This document shows, piece by piece, positions 8,603 through 16,854 of a stretch of DNA of 64,000 nucleotides (the first letter of the stretch is position 1; every line of letters starts with the position of its first letter). Below the pieces are notes generated by a model. The model saw only the letters and a program-made list of their open reading frames with translations, was not told where the DNA came from and ran no database searches. The stretch comes from JACCVG01 sp963790245 (GTDB taxonomy: Bacteria > Actinomycetota > Thermoleophilia > Solirubrobacterales > Thermoleophilaceae), in NCBI GenBank assembly GCA_963790245.1, contig CAWBNP010000002.1, positions 2,046,001-2,110,000 on the forward strand, written 5' to 3'. Both the position numbers and the translations under genes were made by a program.

Positions 8603-9324
8603 TGGAGGGCCGCGACCACCGCCACGAGGGCAACGCCGCCGCATACCTGCTCGGCGCGCTGCCCGACCTCGAAGTCCAGGCCTTCGAGCGCCACGTGATG
8701 GGCTGTGCCGCCTGTCGCGATGAGATCGAACTGCTGCGCCCCGCCGTCGAGGCGCTGCCGCGCTCGGTCCCGCAGCTCGAGCCGCCGGCTCGCCTCAAGC
8801 GCAGTCTGATGCGGGAGATCCGCAGCGACCTTGCCCCGGCTCGGTCGCGGCCCCTGGCGAAGTTCCGGGAGCGGTTCGGGGGACTCGCGCTCAGCGTCCG
8901 TCCCACGCTCGCGTGGGCCAGCGCCGCCGTGCTCGTAGTTGCCGGGACGGCCCTCGGATTCGGCGCGGCCCAGTTCACCGGCAGCGGCGATCCTACGATT
9001 CTTACGGCGTCTGTCGACGAAGATCGTGCGACGCTCGGCAGCGCGAGCCTGACGGTTCCCGGAGGCGGTGAGCAGGGCGCCGTGCTGAGTGTCCACGGGA
9101 TGCCGACGCTGCCCTCCGGCCGCTCGAGCGAGGTCTACCAGCTGTGGCTCGAGCGGGCCGGCGAGGTGATCCCGGGCGCGACTTTCAGCGTCGGCTCCGA
9201 TGGCAGCGGCTACGGGACGATCGATCGCAGCCTCGAGGCCGTCGACCGAGTGATGGTCACTCGCGAGGCCCCCGGCGGCGCCAGGGTCCCCAGCGAGACG
9301 CCGATCATCGAAGTCGCCCTGTAG
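8602..9324 (+). CDS. Anti-sigma factor, RskA-like with zinc-binding N-terminus
   Basis: 240 residues from ATG 8602. The cytoplasmic N-terminus HEGNAAAYLLGALPDLEVQAFERHVMGCAACRDEIELL carries the HxxxCxxC zinc motif of anti-sigma domains. A single transmembrane helix follows near residues 100-125 (LAWASAAVLVVAGTALGFGAA). The outer part (EVYQLWLERAGEVIPGATFSVGSDGSGYGTI) is the RskA C-terminal fold with its conserved yQLWL segment. It is co-translated with the ECF sigma factor at 8030-8602. The family is usually inactivated by regulated intramembrane proteolysis; the rhomboid protease 36 bp downstream is a suggestive but unproven partner. Confidence 0.88.
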   Translation: MEGRDHRHEGNAAAYLLGALPDLEVQAFERHVMGCAACRDEIELLRPAVEALPRSVPQLEPPARLKRSLMREIRSDLAPARSRPLAKFRERFGGLALSVRPTLAWASAAVLVVAGTALGFGAAQFTGSGDPTILTASVDEDRATLGSASLTVPGGGEQGAVLSVHGMPTLPSGRSSEVYQLWLERAGEVIPGATFSVGSDGSGYGTIDRSLEAVDRVMVTREAPGGARVPSETPIIEVAL

Positions 9325-9360
9325 GGCTCTGCGTCAGCGCCGTCAGTAGGTTGGAGACCG

Positions 9361-10140
9361 ATGGAGGTCTGCTACCGCCATAACGACCGCGAGACCGGGG
9401 TGTCCTGCTCCAACTGCGGGCGGCCGATCTGCCCGGACTGCATGACGACGACGCCGGTCGGGATGCGTTGCCCGGAGTGTTCCCGCGAGCGGACCAAGGT
9501 CCACACGGCGCAGACGCTGCGTGCAGGCCCCCGCCTGACGCCGGTCCTGATCGGGATCTGCGTGCTCGTCTATCTGGGTGGCATGCTCGGCGGGCCCCAG
9601 CTGCAGATAGCGGGTGTCCTCTACGGCCCCGCGGTCGCCGAAGGGGAGTACTGGCGCCTGATCACCGCCGGCTTCCTCCACGGAGGAATCGGCCACCTGT
9701 TCCTCAACATGTTCTCGCTCTGGATCCTTGGCTCGCTGATCGAGCCCGCAATCGGGACGGCTCGCTTCGCGATCATCTACTTCGCTTCGCTGCTCACCGG
9801 TTCGCTCGGCGCGCTGCTGCTCCAGCCCGACGCCTTCACGGTCGGCGCTTCGGGGGCGATCTTCGGCCTGATGGGCGCCGCTTTCATCATTTTGCGCGAG
9901 CGGGGGATGAACATCATGGAGAGCGGACTCGGCATCTGGATCGGGTTGAACCTCGTCCTGACCTTCGTGATCCCGGGGATCTCGATCGGCGGCCACCTCG
10001 GCGGCCTCGCGGGCGGCGTGCTGTGTGCGGCGGCGATGTTCGGGACCGGGCGCTCGGAGCGCCCGCCGGTGGCCGTCGGCAACGGGATGGCGATCAGTGT
10101 CGGCGTGCTTGCAGTGATCGCCGCCGTGATGATCGCTTGA
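9361..10140 (+). CDS. Rhomboid-family intramembrane serine protease with N-terminal zinc-binding region
   Basis: 259 residues. The N-terminus has paired cysteines (SCSNCGRPICPDCMTTTPVGMRCPEC), a B-box/zinc-ribbon-like cytosolic module. The rhomboid core has YWRLITAGFLHGGIGHLFLNM, the catalytic serine in VGASGAIFGLMGAAF (about residue 163), and the catalytic histidine in IGGHLGGLAGG (about residue 210). Six transmembrane helices are apparent. TAGGTT (9347-9352) lies 8 bases before ATG 9361, although GGAG at 9353 could also act as a ribosome site. Its location after a sigma/anti-sigma pair makes regulated proteolysis of the anti-sigma factor a reasonable hypothesis, with no direct evidence here. 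Confidence 0.9.
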   Translation: MEVCYRHNDRETGVSCSNCGRPICPDCMTTTPVGMRCPECSRERTKVHTAQTLRAGPRLTPVLIGICVLVYLGGMLGGPQLQIAGVLYGPAVAEGEYWRLITAGFLHGGIGHLFLNMFSLWILGSLIEPAIGTARFAIIYFASLLTGSLGALLLQPDAFTVGASGAIFGLMGAAFIILRERGMNIMESGLGIWIGLNLVLTFVIPGISIGGHLGGLAGGVLCAAAMFGTGRSERPPVAVGNGMAISVGVLAVIAAVMIA

Positions 10141-10144
10141 GGCC

Positions 10145-11833
10145 GTGAGCCGCAGCGCGGGTCAGCCGGTCGACCGAAGGCTCGTCCTGGTCGCGATGAC
10201 CGGAGCTCTGTCGATGGTCTTCCTCGACCAGACGATTGTCAGCGTCGCGTTGCCGACGATGCAGCGCGACCTGAACGCCTCGACTGCCGAGATCCAGTGG
10301 GTTATCAACGCCTTCCTGCTCTCGCTCGCCGCATTCGTCGCGGCCGGTGGCCGGCTCGGCGATATGTACGGCCGCCGGCGCGCCTTCGTCACCGGCGCCG
10401 CGATGTTCGTCAGCTTCTCGGCGCTTTGTGGCTTCGCTCCCAACGAGGCGGTGATCATCATCGGGCGGATCGGCCAGGGAATCGGCGGCGCGCTGATGAT
10501 CCCGGCGACCCAGGCGATCGTGACGACCGTTTTCGGCCCGCGCGAGCGCGGCAAGGCGCTCGGGATCCTGGTCGGGATCTCCTCGGTGTTCCTCTCGGCC
10601 GGGCCGTTGCTCGGCGGAGTGATCACCCAGGGGATCAGCTGGCGCTGGATCTTCTTCGTCAACCTCCCGATCGGGATCGCGGCGATCGTGATGGCGCTCC
10701 GCTATGCGCCCGAGAGCCGCGCCGAGAGGCGTTCGCGGTTCGACTTCCGCGGCTTCGCCCTGCTGGCCACCAGCCTGACGGCGCTGACGCTGGCGCTGAC
10801 CTTCGGCGACCAGTGGGGTTGGGGCTCGGCACCGGTGCTCGGCCTGTTCGCCGGCGCGGCTGATCGCTGGCACGCTGTTCGTGACCGTCGAGTTGCGGAC
10901 CGACGCGCCGCTGCTGAACCTGTCGCTGTTCCGCCAGCGCCAGTTCATCGGCGCCAACGCGCGGTCATCTGCCTCCAGTTCGCGCTCACGGGGCTGACGG
11001 TCTACGGCGTGATCTTCGAGCAGAACGTGCTCGGCTACGATCCGATTATGGCCGGGCTGCTGTTCCTGCCCGCGACCCTGCCGGTGCTGTTCGTGGCGCC
11101 GATCTCGGGCCGGCTCGCCGACCGGGTCGGGGCACGGATCCCGGCGACCGTCGGGATGCTGATGGTGGCTGCCGGCTTCGCCGAGATCGCCTTGCTCGCC
11201 GAGCGGCAGGAGTTCGGCCTGCTGCTGCCCGGCTACCTGCTGTTCGGCAGCGGCGTGGCGCTGGTGATGACGCCGATGAACACCGCGGCGCTCAACTCCG
11301 TTCCGGCTGCGCAGCGGGGTGCGGGTTCAGGGCTGCTCTCGACGACCCGGCAGATCGGCGGATCGGTCGGAATTGCGATCTTCGGAGCGGTGCTAGCCGG
11401 CGTCCAGGGCTCGACTTTCACGCGGACGGTCGAGGCGGCGGGGATCTCCCCGACGGACGCGGCTCGCCTCGAGTCGCTCGCGGCCGGGGCAGGATCGGCT
11501 CCTCAACACGTCGACGGATTGACGACGACGCAGCTGGACGAGCTGACGCGCGCCGCCAACGACGCTTTCGTCGCCGGTTTCACTCAGGCGATGACGGTCG
11601 CGACGGCTGTCGCGCTGCTCGGCGCGCTGATCGTGTTCCTGACGATCAGGCGGACGGCGGCTGTCGATGACCCCGACGCCCCGATCGCGACCGCGGCCGC
11701 GGGCTCCCGCATCCGCTCGGGCCGCGTGCGGGTGCGTTGCCGGCCGGCTAGACCCCACCGGGTCATGCGCACGCGACACCCTCCCCGTCGCGCGAGTTCT
11801 CGCGCTAGACCGACGCTTCCACGTGACACTTGA
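10145..11833 (+). CDS. MFS drug exporter, DHA2 (EmrB/QacA) family, with an internal out-of-frame stretch
   Basis: GTG 10145 gives VALPTMQRDLNASTAEIQW and VINAFLLSLAAFVAAGGRLGDMYGRRRAFV, the DHA2 motif A region, then GPLLGGVITQGISWRWIFFVNLPIGIAA (motif C). About 14 helices are expected and roughly that number are visible. Residues encoded by about 10858-10960 are in the wrong frame; the correct frame reads LIAGTLFVTVELRTDAPLLN and LSLFRQRQFIGAN. Two compensating indels therefore lie inside an otherwise open frame. The C-terminal 30 or so residues are translated from the repeat at 11748-11808; a TAG in the repeat start (11749-11751), in another frame, may be the true end. It follows rhomboid by 4 bp. 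Substrate is unknown. Confidence 0.85.
   Translation: MSRSAGQPVDRRLVLVAMTGALSMVFLDQTIVSVALPTMQRDLNASTAEIQWVINAFLLSLAAFVAAGGRLGDMYGRRRAFVTGAAMFVSFSALCGFAPNEAVIIIGRIGQGIGGALMIPATQAIVTTVFGPRERGKALGILVGISSVFLSAGPLLGGVITQGISWRWIFFVNLPIGIAAIVMALRYAPESRAERRSRFDFRGFALLATSLTALTLALTFGDQWGWGSAPVLGLFAGAADRWHAVRDRRVADRRAAAEPVAVPPAPVHRRQRAVICLQFALTGLTVYGVIFEQNVLGYDPIMAGLLFLPATLPVLFVAPISGRLADRVGARIPATVGMLMVAAGFAEIALLAERQEFGLLLPGYLLFGSGVALVMTPMNTAALNSVPAAQRGAGSGLLSTTRQIGGSVGIAIFGAVLAGVQGSTFTRTVEAAGISPTDAARLESLAAGAGSAPQHVDGLTTTQLDELTRAANDAFVAGFTQAMTVATAVALLGALIVFLTIRRTAAVDDPDAPIATAAAGSRIRSGRVRVRCRPARPHRVMRTRHPPRRASSRARPTLPRDT
11748..11808 (+). repeat. Interspersed double-hairpin repeat, copy A
   Basis: It begins CTAGACCCCACCGGGTC: GACCC/GGGTC forms the first hairpin. 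ATGCGCACGCGAC follows, and the second hairpin is GCGCGAG-TT-CTCGCGC, ending CTAG at 11805-11808. It separates the convergent MFS and SRPBCC genes; the SRPBCC stop codon (minus-strand TAG, 11807-11805) is the last CTAG. Copies B-F are at 12290, 21670, 22852, 40290 and 53464. Confidence 0.85.
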
Positions 11834-12245
11834 GCTCGTCGAGGGAGCTCTTCATGACCTGCCCGCTGAGTAGCTCGACGACCTTGCCAGGCACCCAGAT
11901 GCCGGGATCGATCTCGAGGCTGAACGTCGCGAGCGTCGTCTGGTCGTCGCGATTCTCGAACGTGTACTCGCCCTGGATGTCGGAGACGTCGCCCTCGACC
12001 AGCTTGTAGCTGATCCAGCTCGGCTCCTCGTAGGTGTAGGCGAGCGTGTAGGAGACCGACTTGACCTTGGCGTCGAGCTCCCAGAAGACGCGTTTGCCGC
12101 GGCCGGCCGAATCGACCTCGCGGACCTCGCACGCCTTGACCGCGCTCTGCCACTCGACGATCGCCGCGTAGTCGATCAGGGCGTCGAAGCACTGCTGGGG
12201 GGTCCCTGCGATCACGGTCTGGTGTTCTGCCCTGCGCGCGCCCAA
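11805..12245 (-). CDS. SRPBCC-fold (START/polyketide cyclase-like) protein
   Basis: The core reads AEHQTVIAGTPQQCFDALID then YAAIVEWQSAVKACEV, and DQTTLATFSLEIDPGIWVPG with a C-terminal helix (VVELLSGQVMKSSLDELK). This is the helix-grip fold that binds lipids or other hydrophobic ligands; COQ10/cyclase-type members are similar in size. A longer frame reaches 12314, but those 23 extra residues are translated repeat sequence. I chose TTG 12245 because GATACT on the minus strand ends 6 bases before it, matching the leaderless pattern seen elsewhere in the window. The stop lies in repeat copy A. Ligand and function are unknown. Confidence 0.75.
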   Translation of the reverse strand: MGARRAEHQTVIAGTPQQCFDALIDYAAIVEWQSAVKACEVREVDSAGRGKRVFWELDAKVKSVSYTLAYTYEEPSWISYKLVEGDVSDIQGEYTFENRDDQTTLATFSLEIDPGIWVPGKVVELLSGQVMKSSLDELKCHVEASV

Positions 12246-12289
12246 GAACCGAGTATCTAAGCCGAAGGCGCGCTCGCGCGTCCGCTCGC

Positions 12290-12347
12290 CAGACCCCACA
12301 GGGGCCATGCGCACGCGACCTCTGCCCTAAGTGCGAGCTGGCACTAG
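12290..12347 (+). repeat. Interspersed double-hairpin repeat, copy B
   Basis: CAGACCCCACAGGGGCC, then the shared core ATGCGCACGCGAC (identical to copies A and C). The second stem is AGTGC-GAGCTG-GCACT, ending CTAG at 12344-12347. The second stem differs in sequence from copy A yet still pairs. The minus-strand stop codon of the BtuF-like gene is inside the terminal CTAG. Confidence 0.85.
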
Positions 12348-13237
12348 ACGGTCAGTGCGACCGACCGGCCGGGGAGTGGGGGGCCGCTCAGCTCGGGATG
12401 CAGCAGGGCGGCCAGCAGCTCCAGGCCGTCGACCAGCCGTGGGCCGGGCCGCGAGAAGTACGCCGAGCCGTCGACCGCGAAGACCGCGCGCGCGGCGAGC
12501 CCGTCGAGCCGCTGCTCGTAGGAGAGCGCCTCCTGGGCGGAGCGCTCGGCGTCATAGCCGCAGGGCATGCACACCACGATTTCGGGACGCGCGGCCTCGA
12601 GGTCCGCCCACTCCGTCGTGCGCGAGCGCTCTCCAGGGAGCCCGAGCACGTCGATGCCTCCGGCCAGTTCGATCAGCTGCGGTACCCAATGGCCGCCGAT
12701 GAACGGTGGGTCGAGCCATTCGAGCGCCGCGACGGCGGGTCGCTCGCCGGTCGCGACCGCGCTGCGGACGACCTCGATCCGGTCGGCAAGTTCCGTCACC
12801 AGGCCGTCGCCCCGCGCCGGGACACCGGCCGCATCCGCCACGGTTCGGATGTCGGCCATCACCTCGCCGAGCGTCGTCGGATCGAGCGGGAGCACGAGCG
12901 CTGGCGGCGACATCTGCTCGGCTACCGCGCGAACGTCGTCGACCGACACCGCGCAGACCTCGCAGAGCGCCTGGGTGACGATCAGGTCGGGCTCGAGCTC
13001 GATCAGGAGGTCGCCGTCGAGCTCATAGATCGCCTGAGCCCCGTCGATCCGCTCGCGAACTGCAGCATCGATCTCGGCGGGCCCAAGGCCCTCGGGCAGC
13101 ACGCTGCGGGTCAGCTGAGCCACTTCGAGCGCCTCCTCGGGGAAGTCGCATTCGTGGGTCACGGCCACCACCTGCTCGCCGAGGCCGAGCGCGAACAGGG
13201 TCTCGGTCGCCGACGGGACGAGGCTCGCGATGCGCAT
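12344..13237 (-). CDS. BtuF/FecB-like periplasmic-binding-fold protein without signal peptide (cobalamin-binding type)
   Basis: ATG 13237 gives MRIASLVPSATETLFALGLG, a typical start of cytosolic cobalamin-binding proteins of the class III substrate-binding fold. It continues VVAVTHECDFPEEA, YELDGDLLIELEPDLIVTQALCEVCAV and WLDPPFIGGHWVPQLIELAGG. About 297 residues. No signal peptide or lipobox precedes the fold, so it is probably not a transporter component in the usual sense, and no permease or ATPase gene adjoins. TAAGGT on the minus strand (13251-13246) ends 8 bases before the ATG. It is divergent from the pterin dehydratase with only 25 bp between starts. Ligand assignment to corrinoid is by family resemblance. 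Confidence 0.78.
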   Translation of the reverse strand: MRIASLVPSATETLFALGLGEQVVAVTHECDFPEEALEVAQLTRSVLPEGLGPAEIDAAVRERIDGAQAIYELDGDLLIELEPDLIVTQALCEVCAVSVDDVRAVAEQMSPPALVLPLDPTTLGEVMADIRTVADAAGVPARGDGLVTELADRIEVVRSAVATGERPAVAALEWLDPPFIGGHWVPQLIELAGGIDVLGLPGERSRTTEWADLEAARPEIVVCMPCGYDAERSAQEALSYEQRLDGLAARAVFAVDGSAYFSRPGPRLVDGLELLAALLHPELSGPPLPGRSVALTV

Positions 13238-13262
13238 CGCGGAAGACCTTAGACTCGACGGC

Positions 13263-13541
13263 ATGGCACTGCTCAACGACGGTCAGATCGCCGAGGCCCT
13301 CGCCCGGCTCGAGGGCTGGACGCGCTCGGGAGATGAGATCCGACGGAGCTTCGAGCTCGCCGACTTCAAGGGCTCGGTCGAGTTCGTCAACCGGGTGCTG
13401 CCGATCGCCGAGCGACGCAACCACCATCCGGACCTCGAGATCAGCTGGAACGAGGTCATGGTGAAGATCTCGACTCACTCCGAGGGCGGTCTGACGGCCG
13501 CCGACTTCGAGCTCGCGGGCGAGCTCGACGCGCTCACCTGA
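13263..13541 (+). CDS. Pterin-4a-carbinolamine dehydratase (PhhB/PCD)
   Basis: 92 residues: LARLEGWTRSGDEIRRSFELADFKGSVEFVNRVLPIAE, then RRNHHPDLEISWNEVMVKISTHSEGGLTAADFELA. The His-His-Pro-Asp block and the conserved W and H are the active-site residues of this small alpha/beta enzyme. It dehydrates 4a-hydroxytetrahydrobiopterin; in bacteria without aromatic amino-acid hydroxylases the physiological pterin is often unclear. TAGACT (13250-13255) ends 7 bases before ATG 13263, so the message is probably leaderless. Its 3' end overlaps the convergent SGNH gene by 8 bp. Confidence 0.88.
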   Translation: MALLNDGQIAEALARLEGWTRSGDEIRRSFELADFKGSVEFVNRVLPIAERRNHHPDLEISWNEVMVKISTHSEGGLTAADFELAGELDALT

Positions 13542-14223
13542 GCGGGATCAGCTCGCCGAGTTCGCGGTAGCCCTCGATCGAAGGATGGTCGCCGTCGTCG
13601 GTCAGCTCGGTCGCCATCCGTCCCGGCGCCGCCGGGTCCTCGAGCGCCGAGTAGAAAGGCAGCACCTCGACCCCGCGCCGATCTCCGATTCGGTCGATCG
13701 CCTTGTTGAGAGCAACGATCTCCAGATCCGCGTCGTGGGGGCCGTTGTTCCATGGCAGGACCTCGACGAGGGTCGTGTCCAGGCCGAGCTCGAGCCCGCG
13801 GGCGACCATCGCGTCCAGGTCGCGGGCCGCTTCGGTCACCGGGCGGCCCTGGGCGATGTCGTTGATCCCGCCCTGGACGATCAGCGCGTCCGCCCCGGCC
13901 GCGCAGTCCTCGAGCCGGGCGGCGATCTCGTCGGTCCGCTCGCCGAAGACGCCACAGTTGCGGAACTCTACGTCTGCGTTTCCATCGGCGGCCCAGTACT
14001 CGAACTGGCTCCGCTCATCGGGCGTGCTGATCTGGCCGCGCGTCGCCGAATCGGGATCCCAGAGTGGAGAGCCAGCCGTGATCGAGTCGCCGAGCGCGGC
14101 GATCACCCGGCCTGCGGTCGATTCGGTCGCCGTGCTCGCGTCGGTCGCGGGCGGGGGCCGATCCCCGCCGCAGCCGATGGTCAGCAGAAGCAGCACGAGT
14201 CCGGATCGGGTGGCGCGCCGCAT
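13534..14223 (-). CDS. SGNH/GDSL-family lipase or esterase, predicted lipoprotein
   Basis: 229 residues. The N-terminus RRATRSGLVLLLLTIGCGGD is a lipoprotein signal peptide with Cys as the lipidation site. Catalytic blocks follow in order: block I GDSITAGSP (nucleophile Ser), the Gly-containing block around NCGVFGERTDEIA, block III GGINDIA and block V DDGDHPSIEGY (Asp and His). This is a secreted, membrane-anchored hydrolase of unknown substrate. TACTGT on the minus strand (14237-14232) ends 8 bases before ATG 14223, another leaderless candidate. It converges with and overlaps the pterin dehydratase. Confidence 0.88.
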   Translation of the reverse strand: MRRATRSGLVLLLLTIGCGGDRPPPATDASTATESTAGRVIAALGDSITAGSPLWDPDSATRGQISTPDERSQFEYWAADGNADVEFRNCGVFGERTDEIAARLEDCAAGADALIVQGGINDIAQGRPVTEAARDLDAMVARGLELGLDTTLVEVLPWNNGPHDADLEIVALNKAIDRIGDRRGVEVLPFYSALEDPAAPGRMATELTDDGDHPSIEGYRELGELIPLR

Positions 14224-14274
14224 TGGCGCAGACAGTACGGCGAGCGGAGCGTGCTAGCGTGCCCCACCTTCTAG

Positions 14275-14346
14275 ATGAGCGAAGAAGACCCCCCTCGAAG
14301 TAGCAGCCGAAACGGCATCGCGCGGCTGGCCGCGGCGGCGCGATGA
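14275..14346 (+). other. Possible short upstream reading frame (23 codons) coupled to the CNNM/CorC gene
   Basis: ATG 14275 encodes MSEEDPPRSSSRNGIARLAAAAR and stops at TGA 14344-14346, which overlaps the next ATG (14343) as ATGA. TAGCGT at 14255-14260 is a possible -10. It could be a leader peptide that couples translation, the first codons of the CorC gene after a lost base, or chance. No homology is recognised. Confidence 0.3.
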
Positions 14347-15713
14347 GCACCTTCCTGCTGCTCGCGGGCGTCGTCGTCCTGATCGGGCTCAACGGGTTCT
14401 TCGTCGCGGCCGAGTTCGCCCTTGTGCGCGTACGGCGAAACAAGCTCGAGGAGCTCGTCGACCAAGGTGCCCGGGGGGCAGCGCGGGCGCTGCGCCAGCT
14501 CGACCGGATCGACGAGTATCTGGCCGCCTGTCAGGCGGGCATTACCGTCGCCTCGATCGGGATCGGCTTCCTCGGCGAGCCCGCAATCGCCGCGCAACTC
14601 GAGCCGCTGCTCGGCGAGGTGGTCGGCGAGGGGGTCGCGATCGCGATCGCCCTCGGTCTGGCGCTGCTGATTACCACGAGCCTCCACATCACGACCGGCG
14701 AGCAGGTCCCGAAGATCTTCGCGATCACCCACCCCGAGGCCGTCGCCCGCCGGATCGCACGACCGCTCGACCTCTTCTCTGGTGCGTTCCGGCCGCTGGT
14801 CAGCGCGCTCAACGCGACGTCGAACTGGATGTTGCGGATGGTCGGGGTCGATGCCAGTCGCGGCTTCGAGGAGGACGCCTCCAACGCCAACGACCTGCGC
14901 CTGCTGATCGCCCAGGGCGAGGCCGGCGGCCGGCTCGACCCCGGTGAGGCCGGGATGCTCGAGGGCGTTTTCCACCTCCACGAGCAGGAGGCGCGCCAGG
15001 TGATGACGCCGATCCCTGCCGTCGTCACCGTCGACGCCGCCGATACGGTCGAGGACGCGCTCAAGCGGTGCGTCGAGTCGGGCCATACGCGACTGGTGGT
15101 CACCGAGAACGGGAGCACCGACCAGGTGCTCGGCATCGTCCACAACAACTCGCTCGTACGGATGCTGATGTCCGAGGGCGCCCAGACCTCGATCCGCGAG
15201 CGCGTCAAGCCACCCGTGATCGTCCCGGAGACCAAGCCGCTGGATGACCTGCTCGCCGACCTTCAGCAGGAGCGATCCGCAATGGCGATCGTGGTCGACG
15301 AGTACGGGCGAACCGCCGGCATCGTGACAGTCGAGGACATTATCGAGGAGATCGTCGGGGAGATCACCGACGAGACTGACCGCTCGGCCGGCGTCCGTCA
15401 GCTCGCCAACGGGGACTGGTTCGTGCGCGGCCACGTTCCGATCAACGACCTCGTCGACTACTCGATCGACCTCGACATCGACAACGATGCCTTCAACTCG
15501 GTCGGCGGGTTCGTATTCGCCGAGCTCGGGCGGCTCCCCAAGCGAGGCGACATGGTCCGCCGGCGGGGCTACTCGCTGCGCGTCGAGTCGGTCCGGCAGA
15601 ATCGCATCGAGGCGGTGCGGGTCCGCGATCACGAGCCGGGGCGCGAGGACCGTGGGTCGCGTTCACGCAGCTCCAGCCGGACCGATCACGAAGCCGTCCG
15701 CGATGACGGATAG
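14343..15713 (+). CDS. CNNM/CorC (hemolysin-C-like) membrane protein with CBS pair
   Basis: 456 residues. The N-terminal DUF21/CNNM transmembrane domain occupies about residues 1-190 (LLAGVVVLIGLNGFFVAAEFALVRVRR, later ITTGEQVPKIFAI). A CBS pair follows (QVMTPIPAVVTVDAADTVEDALKRC and PPVIVPETKPLDDLLADLQQ; MAIVVDEYGRTAGIVTVEDIIEEIVGEI). The CorC/HlyC C-terminal domain is VRGHVPINDLVDYSIDLDID then FNSVGGFVFAELGRLPKRGD. Such proteins are linked to Mg2+/Co2+ efflux or magnesium homeostasis; hemolysin is an old label. The C-terminal tail is polar and disordered. Confidence 0.9.
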   Translation: MSTFLLLAGVVVLIGLNGFFVAAEFALVRVRRNKLEELVDQGARGAARALRQLDRIDEYLAACQAGITVASIGIGFLGEPAIAAQLEPLLGEVVGEGVAIAIALGLALLITTSLHITTGEQVPKIFAITHPEAVARRIARPLDLFSGAFRPLVSALNATSNWMLRMVGVDASRGFEEDASNANDLRLLIAQGEAGGRLDPGEAGMLEGVFHLHEQEARQVMTPIPAVVTVDAADTVEDALKRCVESGHTRLVVTENGSTDQVLGIVHNNSLVRMLMSEGAQTSIRERVKPPVIVPETKPLDDLLADLQQERSAMAIVVDEYGRTAGIVTVEDIIEEIVGEITDETDRSAGVRQLANGDWFVRGHVPINDLVDYSIDLDIDNDAFNSVGGFVFAELGRLPKRGDMVRRRGYSLRVESVRQNRIEAVRVRDHEPGREDRGSRSRSSSRTDHEAVRDDG

Positions 15714-15750
15714 GTTGCCCGGGCAAGCACTCTCCAAGGGGGTCTTGCCG

Positions 15751-16056
15751 ATGTGGTTTCTGAGGCTTAACGACGCGCAGCGGGACGCGGTTGTGGCTTT
15801 GATCGAGGCGCAGGGAGAGGTCGGCCCCTCGCTGACCGCCGCCGCCGAGGCGCTCCGCTTCGCGCGATGGGACGATCTGCCGGAGGCCACGCTCCCCTGG
15901 GATCACGTCAGCGAGCTGGCGCTCGCGCAGGGGATCTCCGAGGCCGACGTGGTCTGGGACATGGCGTGCGCCGGATTGCCGATCCCGGCGCCCGCCGACC
16001 GCAGGGTCAGCGGAACACGGACTGACTCGATAGTGCCGAGCGTGCGGCCGGAATAG
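15751..16056 (+). CDS. Hypothetical protein, 101 residues
   Basis: ATG 15751 is preceded by AAGGGGG (15737-15743) at 7 bases, which decides the start over ATG 15703. The protein reads MWFLRLNDAQRDAVVALIEA then GEVGPSLTAAAEALRFARWD and SELALAQGISEADVVWDMACAGLP. It looks like a small soluble helical protein with an ordinary composition and a polar, probably disordered C-terminus. I recognise no family. It converges with the 3-hydroxyacyl-CoA dehydrogenase (4 bp apart). Confidence 0.55.
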   Translation: MWFLRLNDAQRDAVVALIEAQGEVGPSLTAAAEALRFARWDDLPEATLPWDHVSELALAQGISEADVVWDMACAGLPIPAPADRRVSGTRTDSIVPSVRPE

Positions 16057-16060
16057 CGCG

Positions 16061-16822
16061 TCAGTCGTACTCGTAGAAGCCGGCGCCGGACTTGCGGCCC
16101 AGCCGGCCGGCGGCGACCATCTCGCGGACGCGTTCCGGCACATCGACTCCGATCGAGTCGGCGATCGCCGTCGAGACGTCGAGGCCGACGAAGTCGAGCA
16201 GCGCGAGCGGACCCATCGGGTGGCCGGCGCCGAGCTTCATGCAGCTGTCGATCGCGCGCGGCTCGACGCCGCCACGGTCGAGCAGCCGCACCGCGTCGAA
16301 GAGATAGGGGAACAGCAGCCGGTTGACGACGAACCCCGGGGTATCGGGAACATCGACGGCGGTCTTATCGAGTTGCTCGCAGAGAGCCAGCACCCGCGCG
16401 CGAGTGCCATCGGCGCCCTCGGAGTGGAAGGCAACCTCGACGAGCTTCATCCGCTCGACCGGGTTGAAGACGTGAAGGGCCGCGAACCGCTCCGGCCGGC
16501 CGGAGGCCTCGGCCAGCTCCGAGACCGACAGCGACGAGGTCGTGCTCGCGATCAGCGCATCGGAATCGAGCATCGCCCCGAGCGTCCCGAGCAGCTCCGC
16601 CTTGGGTGCATGCTCCTCGACGATCGCCTCGACGACGAACGTGCGGCCCGAGAGCTCGTCGAGGTCGGTCGCGACGCGCACCGAATCGGGCACCGCCGCG
16701 CGGGCCCGCTCGGCGGACGCCTCGCTGCGCGCCCAGAGGACCGTGTCGACGCGGTCGCCCGCGACCTTCGCGAGGCCGGTCGCGATCGCCCCGCTGCCCG
16801 CTATGCCCAGTAGTTCGTCCAT
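16061..16822 (-). CDS. 3-hydroxyacyl-CoA dehydrogenase (3-hydroxybutyryl-CoA dehydrogenase type)
   Basis: 253 residues. The Rossmann start is LLGIAGSGAIATGLAKVAG. The substrate region is VVEAIVEEHAPKAELLGTLG, STTSSLSVSELAEASGRPERFAALHVFNPV (catalytic His in HVFNPV) and VPDTPGFVVNRLLFPYL. The C-terminal domain has GHPMGPLALLDFVGLDVSTA and GRKSGAGFYEY. It oxidises 3-hydroxyacyl-CoA with NAD+ in beta-oxidation or works in reverse. At 253 residues it is about 30 shorter than typical members, mainly in the N-terminal loop. A perfect 18-bp dyad (16855-16872) lies upstream, of the same type as one before the acyl-CoA dehydrogenase at 24199, pointing to joint control. Confidence 0.88.
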   Translation of the reverse strand: MDELLGIAGSGAIATGLAKVAGDRVDTVLWARSEASAERARAAVPDSVRVATDLDELSGRTFVVEAIVEEHAPKAELLGTLGAMLDSDALIASTTSSLSVSELAEASGRPERFAALHVFNPVERMKLVEVAFHSEGADGTRARVLALCEQLDKTAVDVPDTPGFVVNRLLFPYLFDAVRLLDRGGVEPRAIDSCMKLGAGHPMGPLALLDFVGLDVSTAIADSIGVDVPERVREMVAAGRLGRKSGAGFYEYD

Positions 16823-16854
16823 CGCGGGCGATAGTCAAGCACGACTGCGCTCGG

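Noticed and set aside
12246..12314. N-terminal extension of the SRPBCC protein (23 residues)
   Set aside because: The extension runs through repeat copy B and the promoter region. TTG 12245 with GATACT 6 bases upstream is the better start.
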